A stretch of DNA of 64,000 nucleotides, from the NCBI GenBank assembly GCA_029718625.1, contig CM056381.1, positions 56,042,157 to 56,106,156 of the forward strand, given 5' to 3'. This DNA is from Synaphobranchus kaupii. Lineage: Eukaryota; Chordata; Actinopteri; Anguilliformes; Synaphobranchidae. The position numbers and the translations under genes were made by a program. Position 1 is the stretch's first letter. The number at the start of each line of letters is the position of its first letter. Below, piece by piece: positions 57,059-64,000 of the stretch. The notes beneath the pieces are model-generated. The model saw only the letters and a list, made by a program, of their open reading frames with translations, was not told the origin of the DNA and ran no database searches.

Positions 57059-57515
57059 TACACTGCCTGGCCAAAATAAAAGTCGCACACTCTAATATTC
57101 CGTTGGACCGCCTTTAGCTTTGATTATGGCGCACATTCGTCGTGGCATTGTTTCGACAAACTTATGCAACTTCACAACATTTATTTCCGTCCAGAGTTGC
57201 ATTCATTTTTGGCCGAGATCTTGTATTGATGACGGGAGAGTCGAACCACTCCGTAAAATCTTCTTCAGCACATCCCAAACACTTTCAATGGGGTTAAGGT
57301 CAGGACCAAGGTGGCCAATTCATGTGTGAAAATGATTCCTCATTCAGTATGCAGGTACTCAGCTGACTTCATTTTATTGCTGCATAATGTTGCTGAGCCT
57401 AAACCTGACCAATTGAAGCAACCCCAGATCAAACACTGCCTCCAGAGGCTTGTACAGTGGGCACTATGCATGATGGGTGCCAACGGCAACTTTTTTTTTT
57501 TGGCCAGGCAGTGTA
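57059..57515 (-). mobile_element. Tc1-like MITE/remnant, 453 bp
   Basis: The body (57061-57513) starts cactgcctggccaaaa and ends ttggccaggcagtg, with TA on both sides. The interior holds decayed minus-strand transposase sequence (the region around the third acid reads as pseudogene). No complete frame. Confidence 0.85.
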
Positions 57516-60015
57516 CGTTGGTCACAAGACATTACTGCTATCTCCATCACTGATTACAACAATACAAATTTGTACAACGTGACTGTCAGTTTGCAAAGGT
57601 AGATTCATGTTTAATGCTGTGAATTAATAATGATAATAATATTGATAAACTAAGATAAAAATGTTATCATTAATGACCAAAACCTCTCGAATAACACTTG
57701 TCATAATGTCATGTATTATAAAGTGAAATGGAAGTCTGTGGCTTTATTAATGGGGATTACATATATTTCACTGGAACTTACCAATGTTTGTTTTGCAAGT
57801 GCTTTAAATCGTAAAGATTGCTACTTCACACAAGATTACCCTTGTATTTCTTACTATGTTGTTTTGTGAAAACACTCATACATGGCAAATGTATGTTACA
57901 TGCAAAACATATTATAATCTTCCTTAAATATCGGCGTCTTGTGGTGCTAAATACACAAAGAATGCTGTGAACGATTTAGTCTCTGATTAAAGGGAAATTC
58001 AAGCAAGCAGGCTTACTTTACCCCTTACTCTTTTTTAAACTTAGAAAATAGCATACCGGACTTCAAACTGAATATATAGCAATATCCTTGCAGAAGAAAT
58101 CTGAAAAAGATCTGAAAAATACAGTTTTGCTTGGAAATCAACTTGTTTCGGACAGATGCCCTGGACCTGAAGGCAGGCCCGCATCTGGTCTCTGCAAACA
58201 ATGGGGCTCCAGTTTGACAGTCAAATTAAAATCCCCTGAGCCAGCCAGTCCACCACAACTATGTTCATTACTACTAAGGACATATCCACTTGTCATTCTC
58301 TGTAAACATGAGAAACCAATGGAGTCAGACCTCTGACTTACAGTACAGCCACTGGAGACAGACACTGTGGGCATATATATATTCACTGGTGAGATGGTTG
58401 TGCAACATTACTTATGCTTATTTGCAAAATTTGCAGTGTATTGCTCATGGTATCCTGGTACATGTTCATGAAATACAATTAACAAGACTAAATGAGTTTA
58501 TCATTCCTCAGTTTATTTATTGAAATATTCTAACAGAGATTTACATTTGTTTTAATTAATGTATGGGATTATATAAAGATGTGCTTATATTTGATATATA
58601 ATTTTGTGGCTTGATTAATGAATAATGATATTTAAACACACTAGCTCTGGTTTTGTGAATTAAGAATTTAAAATGTGTGGCAATAGTTTGAAAGCTGTAT
58701 TGCTAAAGTTAGCTGTAGAGTGTCTGTGTGAAACCACATTAAACCACATTATATGATTGTAAGGTATTATTTTCCAGTGGGGGCTCATTACACTAAAAGT
58801 GTACTGGTCACTGGTTCCCAAGGGCTGCTGATTAAGAGGCTGCTGGTCACTGGTTCAGCACCAAGTTACTCTTGAGGACTCTGAGCACAGCACACCGTTG
58901 GTCACTGAGTCAGGGGTGAAGTAGTCCCATTGGACACACCCACATTGTTCCAGTTGGACCCTAGAGATAGCACACTCTAGTCAGGAACAGGACGTCAGGC
59001 TCCACTGTGGCCTACTCCCCAGGCGTAACCATTGCATTACATTACTATTTATCTTAAAAGCTTTATCTGATCCAGCACAGTAGGAGAAGGGTAGAGGATC
59101 AAATAGCTCAATGAAGGACTGTGTAATATAGCTAAATACCATTTATCATCAGTGAGACTGCATGTTATGTGTTCTTTCCTAGTCTGGCCAATGAACCTAG
59201 ATTATAAATTGTTGAACTAGGGGTTTAGTTGACAGAGCATTTAATTCAACAATAAATAGATGGAATTTGAAAGGACAGTTTACGTATGTACTTACATAGT
59301 AGGTTTAATTTATATTCTGTGAGTGCAGTGTTTTTAGCTTAGCTATACAAAATAGTTGTATAGTGTTTAGATACACAGCATTGGTGGCACTAAGGGGGGC
59401 CTAGCACCAGCACAAATTACAATAGCACCACCGTAGCACCAGCAAGAATTTTGACATACAAAATATAGGCAGCTGTCCTGTCTGTATGCTTTTTAATTTG
59501 GCTTCTGTTTCTCCCATTCTAAGACCGTCGCTGTTAGCTGTGTGGAGTATTGACATCATGTCCCTGTGCCTGTGTTGTTGTACAGTGTTTGGAGAGTGAA
59601 AATAAATTTCAACCAGGCACAGCACGACGCTGTAGCATTATAGGCCAGGCCCCTTACGAAAATGTAGTAGTATTACTGTAGTTAACTATGAGAATTTTAT
59701 AGTACCCTGCAGTAGGCCTATAGTATATTATGGTGTTTTACCATTAGCCTACTATAGAAATACTATAGTAAGTTGGTATAGTTATATTATCCGTATAGTA
59801 GGCTCTATAGTAGGCCTATAGCAGGGGTTCTCAACCTTTTCTGAGCACTGAACCCCTTCACTCTCAAAGGTTCTGAAGTACCCCGAGATTTTTATGTTTG
59901 GCAATCGCAATAAATGTTTTAATTGGAGTGTTAAAAAAGGTTTTGCATTTATTTGTAGCGAACAATTAAAATTACAACTACTTTCAGCCTCACTTTAGAC
60001 TCAGTCTCACTCAGG
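57516..60015. other. noncoding; one hAT-like end
   Basis: Mostly unremarkable. At 59823 a sequence caggggttctcaacctttt resembles a hAT terminus, but no inverted partner was found nearby. Short palindromic units around ctatagtaggcctatag recur at about 59700-59820. Confidence 0.4.
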
Positions 60016-60545
60016 CTTTAATCAGTATAGGCCTAGGCATTTCAGCGCACAGAGCCGAAAATATGTGACTGATGCTGGTAAAACAGTCCACAAGTAGCAT
60101 AGGGTCATTTTTCTGTTTTTTATAGTTTATGAAAGTACAGATCCTGAGCTTTCAAATGACGTCTCATACACTGCAATATGCACATATTTGAAGAAGATAT
60201 GCTTCTTTGAATGTTGGTACACCTTAAAACACTTTCCTGAGAAAACTACTCTCAAAGATTTGCAAAGATTCACAACTCAGCCTGGCAAACTTAATGGGCG
60301 TGAAAAGTAGCTGGCTAACCCCACCCCCAACCACTCCCCCACTAGAGTATCAGACTGGATTTCAGAGGCTTGTGTTACTAAAAGACTGTTAGAGATACTA
60401 AAATCATGACGAACACGCTTGCAAATACTAGCTAGCCGCTTTGGACACGCGGCTAGCTAGAAAGCTAACTGTTAGCTTAGTCAGCAAGGGCTTGGTTTGT
60501 GTTAAACAAAGACAGACAGATAAGAATATCACAACGAAAATGCTT
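60016..60545. repeat. dispersed duplication, copy B (with microinversion)
   Basis: Matches 55270-55775 apart from an extra segment of about 33 bp near 60150-60182 and an inverted 26-bp segment at about 60415-60440. Confidence 0.85.
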
Positions 60546-60621
60546 GCAAATGATACATTGTTTGGACGTGTGGCTACCCAGATAGCTAACTGTTAGCTAA
60601 CTTGGTTTCTGCTAAACAAAG

Positions 60622-62022
60622 GATGTTGTAACGTTCCCTTCCCCTCCTGTCCTTTTCCGTGTTTTCCTTGTTTCCCTCCGTGTCATGTTGGATTCCCCTG
60701 TCCATGTTTTCCCCATTGCTGCAGGCTGGGCGTTTCCCTTCTGTTTGTCTCTCGGTTTCCCACTTTGGTTTCCACCTATCGCTTTCCCCGCTCTTGGCTT
60801 TCATTCCGCACCTGGTTTATTGTCAATCACACTCAGTTACATTCCTCACGTGTTCGCCTTTGTTTTCAATTTCACTCCCCTACTTAAACCCCCGTCTGGC
60901 TGCTAGTCGGCGCCAGTTCGTTGTCTAACCTACGTTGTGTGTTTCCTGGTCTTCTGGTTATAGTGCGATATCGCTGTATGCTTGGTTGCGGACTTAACCC
61001 CGTCAACTTACAGTCTTTCTACCCTCCGGTCTGGTTACTATTCAGCCCTATCATTTACTGCATGCTTTGTTGCTAACCTGTCTCCCTCTAATTACCAGCT
61101 GTTCCTGCCTCCACCAGTCTGTAGCTGTTAGTCCGTGTGTTTGTGTGTTACGGTGCCTCCAACTCCAGCTCGCATTACGGCCGCAGTTGGGTGTCTGCCT
61201 CGCTATCCTGCAGTGGTTCCTGTCCGGCCGAGGCGAATCCCATTGCCGCGGTTACGGTCCCAGGTTCCTCAGCAAACCAGCTACCCCAACCGGCTCCAGC
61301 TGAGCTCTGCCACACAGCTCTACCCAGCCGGGCGCTGCCGGCTACCTACCTCAGTATCCAGCCCTGTACCTGTTGGACCTCTCGGTCCAGTTCCAGTCCA
61401 GTTCCGGTGCTACGTGCACCTCCAGTTTAAAGTCCAGTTCCGGCTTGGAACAATCCTGTTGTTCCTGCTGTCCAGTTCCAGTTGGACCTCCCGGTCCAGT
61501 TCCAGTCCAGTTCCGGTGCTACGTGCACCTCCAGTTTAAAGTCCAGTTCCGGCTTGGAACAATCCCGTTGTTCCTGCTATCCAGTTCCAGTTGGACCTCC
61601 CGGTCCAGTTCCAGTCCAGTTCTGGTGTTACGTGCACCTCCAGTCTAAAGTCCAGTTCCGGCTTGGAACAAACCCCGTTGTTCCTGCTATCCAGTTCCAG
61701 TTGGACCTCCCGGTCCAGTTCCAGTCCAGACCGGTGTCTAGTGCACCTCCAGTTTAAAGTCCAGTTCCGGTTTGGAACAAACCCGCCTATTCCGTGGTCC
61801 AGTTCCTGAGTGGACCTCCGGTCCAGTACAGTCCAGTTCCGGCTTGGAACCCTCCTCCTGTACTCAAGTCCAGCTCCGGCTTTCTCACCCTGTGTAATAC
61901 TGTGTTTTATTTTCTGTACAGCTTTGGGACTACCCCAAAGCTTAATAAAAACCCCTTGCTGTTAAATCTGCCTCCTGGTCGTTGCACTTGGGTCCAGCCC
62001 GTATTTGGTTCGTAACAGATGT
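60622..62022 (+). mobile_element. solo LTR, 1,391 bp, with internal VNTR
   Basis: The body (60627-62017) runs TGTAACG...CGTAACA and is bracketed by gatgt (60622-60626 and 62018-62022). A poly(A) signal (ttaataaaaacc) at about 61942 supports + orientation. It contains a tandem repeat of about 109 bp at 61365-61860. No internal region is present. Confidence 0.9.
61365..61860. repeat. VNTR, about 109-bp unit, 4-5 copies
   Basis: Units start near 61373, 61482, 61591 and 61697 with a decayed last copy. Each contains ggtccagttccagtccagtt and ccagttccggcttggaacaa. Since 109 is not a multiple of three, open frames pass through in all three frames as the copies advance. Confidence 0.93.
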
Positions 62023-62359
62023 GTCCGAATCGGTCTGAATCAATGCCCTTCTATAGGCTATTGAGTATGCTAGCTGTGATAAAGTTGTTAAGTAGACAAA
62101 ATGTTATCTAAATGTAGTATAGCTACTTTAAATCCGCAAATGATATACTTATTATACTTAGGTTTTCACTGATATTATTGAGGATATTTTTCACATAGGC
62201 TACTGTAAGTCACTAGTAAGTTAAAAAAAAAGTACAATTTTATTTATATACCACCTTTCAAAACCTAGTTACAAAGTTCTTCACAAAAGAAAAATCACAA
62301 AGAAAGAAAGAACACAAAACAAAAGAAAGATCACAATTCAAAATAGTGTACATTATAAC

Positions 62360-63268
62360 TCAAGCACAGAAGCATTTAGAAAAAAGATAGGTCTTCAGCT
62401 GTGATTTAAAACACCCAACAGAGTTTGCTGACCTGACTCCCTGGGGGAGACTGTTCCACAGTCTCGGAGCCAGGACAGCAAATGCACGATCCCCTCGCGA
62501 TTTTAGTTTTGAGCGAGGTACAACTAGCAGGCCTTGCTCAGAGGACCTGAGGGGCCTAGCAGGGGTATAAGGCCTTATTAATTCCCTGATGTACTCTGGA
62601 GCAAGACCATTTAAAGCCTTATAAATAAGGAGGAGGATCTTGAATTGAGTCCTAAATTTGATCGGAAGCCAGTGTAGTGACATCAAAACCGGGGTGATAG
62701 GAGAGCGATATGATGTCTTTGTGAGTAATCTTGCTGCAGGGTTTTGGACTAACTGTAATCGGGAAACAGCGTCTTGACTAAGGCAGGAATGAAGGGCATT
62801 ACAGTAGTCTAAGCGGGAGGACACAAAAGCATGGAAGACCATTTCCAACTGCTGGAAAGATAAAAGTGGGTGTACTTTTGCAATGTTCCTCAGGTGAAAG
62901 TAGCAGGACTGAATAACTGACTTAACATGTTTATCAAATTTTAGCTGGTAATCAAAAGTAACGCCTAGGTTTTGGGAAAAAGATTTTCTATTTGTGGCCA
63001 CTGACCCAAGGTGTTGGAGGATACTGGTAGAGACCTGATCTGGGGCGAAAACCAGAACTTCAGTTTTACTATGATTTAGTTGAAGAAAGTTTTGAGACAT
63101 AAAAGAGGCTACTTTAAAAGATTCAGGAACATAGCCTGACGAGAGGGACTGGTTTATAATCGTGAGCAGAGATGGTCCAATAATGCTGATGGCTTCTTTG
63201 AGTAATCTGGGAGGCACAATGTCAAGGGGACACATGGAAAAATGTGTGTGAGAAACAGTATCAATCAA
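62360..63268 (-). pseudogene. LINE ORF2 derivative lacking the RT core (open frame)
   Basis: This 302-codon frame fuses two parts of an L2-type ORF2. Residues about 1-56 are the pre-RT linker (CPLDIVPPRLLKEAISIIGP, SGYVPESFKVASF). The rest is the region after the catalytic box (NFLQLNHSKTEVLVF, LGVTFDYQLKFDKHV, RLDYCNALHSCLS, LHWLPIKFRTQFKILLLIYK, RAFAVLAPRLWNSLP). The junction near 63100 keeps the frame but removes all RT catalytic motifs, so no polymerase activity is expected. Confidence 0.85.
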
Positions 63269-63628
63269 GTCACTGAGAGAGATGGGAGAGAGTTGATGTA
63301 ATAAGATGGGACAGGTGTGAGATGGTTCAGATGGGGGCTAGGGGAGCTGAACTATCACCCTGATTATGGAAGACGGGAGTGATGGCATCAGACCCGATAG
63401 TTTACCCAGGATGATAGGGACCGTGGCCCCGGGGAAGCAGTGTGTGGCTACGTTAAAAAAGCGGAGGTTCCTGGTTATGGAATCTCCCACTATTAAAGTG
63501 GTCGGGGAGAAAAGGGGATGAGGAGATGATAAATCCTTAGAGTGTGTCCGGGCAAGCGGGAGTTGTGGCGAGGCAGCGACAACAGCCCTGGGAGGAGGGT
63601 TCCCTACCGGCTCAGGGCAGGAAAGACC

Positions 63629-63868
63629 TTAAGAGCGTCTGAGCACTGCCTCCTTCAGGATCCTTCGCCGGGAAGCGGAGGTCAACGCCTTGGATGAGGG
63701 CCGCTGATCTGGTCGCACAGTGGAGCCAGGCGCCAGTAGTGGAAAAGCTGCAGTGTAAGGAGGCGCCGGAGCATCAGCTGGGTGGACTGGAGCGTCGTCA
63801 GCCAGGACCGCAAAGCGGTTTGAGCCGTTTAGGCGAGGCGGCCCCGTTTGAATCTCTCCTGCGATCAC
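63629..63868 (-). pseudogene. L2 ORF1-type fragment
   Basis: A Pro/Ala-rich frame containing LNGSNRFAVLADDA, a phrase typical of the region before the SGNH segment in fish L2/CR1 ORF1 proteins (recognised from general familiarity). It stops at 63629; the SGNH segment follows at about 63620-63330 and ends in a stop. Confidence 0.6.
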
Positions 63869-64000
63869 GGACCACCACTTCAGTCCAGGGCGACTGGTGG
63901 TTCAGTGTCGAGCAGGAAGAAGGCCGTGGACGAGAGGAGGGGTCCCACGGAATTGTATCCTGCAAGGCTGTGCCGAGAGAGGCAATCTTCTTGGACTGCC

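Larger units (their letters stand above)
62222..64000 (-). mobile_element. internally deleted L2/CR1-type LINE, running off the window
   Basis: Read on the minus strand: part of an ORF1 with an SGNH/GDSL-type segment (IVGDSITRNLRFFNVATH at about 63390-63500), then directly the pre-RT linker, then the post-YxDD RT region and C-terminus, then a typical L2 3' tail (gaaaggtggtatataaataa) ending at about 62225. The endonuclease and the RT catalytic core are both missing. The 5' end lies outside the window. Confidence 0.85.

Noticed and set aside
59823..59900. Another hAT MITE
   Set aside because: Only one terminus is visible; no inverted partner or 8-bp duplication was found.
61135..61809. Several Pro/Val/Ser-rich frames that look like a repetitive protein
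   Set aside because: They are the same 109-bp VNTR read in successive frames within an LTR.
1..64000. CRISPR arrays, operons, riboswitches or prokaryotic defence systems
   Set aside because: The window is clearly vertebrate nuclear DNA; its tandem repeats are microsatellites, minisatellites and LTR sub-repeats.

Overview
This is a vertebrate nuclear window, almost certainly from a ray-finned fish. It has one spliced protein-coding gene with long introns, abundant CA/GT microsatellites, and a dense load of teleost-type transposons: hAT, Tc1/mariner and P/THAP-like DNA elements, sushi-like and other LTR elements, L1, L2 and Jockey/I-like LINEs, and a 5S-headed Deu SINE. I cannot name the species.

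The gene is vegfa (vascular endothelial growth factor A) on the + strand. The start codon is at 31238 and the stop ends at 48208. Eight coding exons can be placed to the base: 31238-31300, 33355-33397, 35816-36012, 36181-36257, 36375-36407, 45844-45915 (optional exon 6), 47761-47892 and 48187-48208. All have GT/AG borders and continuous phase. Exons 3, 4, 6 and 7 are 197, 77, 72 and 132 nt, which are the lengths I know for human VEGFA. Skipping exon 6 gives a 188-residue precursor; including it gives 212 residues. The leader carries two chained uORFs, the second ending on the vegfa ATG. I cannot tell whether this is the vegfaa or the vegfab co-orthologue.

Region by region. 1-4.8 kb: noncoding, one possible orphan exon. 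4.8-7.4 kb: decayed Jockey/I-like LINE. 7.5-8.2 kb: palindromic hAT MITE. 11.2-11.9 kb: solo LTR. 12.1-13.3 kb: 1.17-kb Tc1/mariner-like palindrome. 13.7-14.3 kb: probable LTR. 14.4-16.1 kb: L1 3' fragment. 17.5-21.1 kb: LTR fragment split by a hAT element. 21.5-22.8 kb: THAP/P-element-like remnant. 23.2-25.9 kb: large hAT-type element. 27.2-27.7 kb: Tc1 relic. 30.4-50 kb: vegfa. 50.4-51.2 kb: second hAT MITE of the first family. 52.0-53.4 kb: solo LTR. 55-57 kb and 60.0-60.5 kb: dispersed and tandem duplications, plus a Tc1 MITE. 60.6-62.0 kb: solo LTR with an internal VNTR. 62.2 kb to the end: internally deleted L2 LINE.

vegfa intron 5 (9.4 kb) is a nest of insertions. A hAT/BED remnant appears to contain a nearly intact Tc1 transposon (37294-38953) and an LTR retrotransposon (39845-44116) whose two 1,822-bp LTRs look identical. 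That LTR element carries no protein. It does carry a 12-nt perfect complementarity between the predicted 5' end of its RNA and the sequence one base past its 5' LTR, the signature of Tf1/sushi-type self-primed reverse transcription. I regard this as the most interesting signal in the window.

Target-site duplications were read directly for seven insertions other than the Tc1-type ones: hAT-type cattaggc, ctatacag, agtatggg and ggtagagc; LTR-type cattg, agtta, gatgt; and also cctaa for the intron-5 LTR element.
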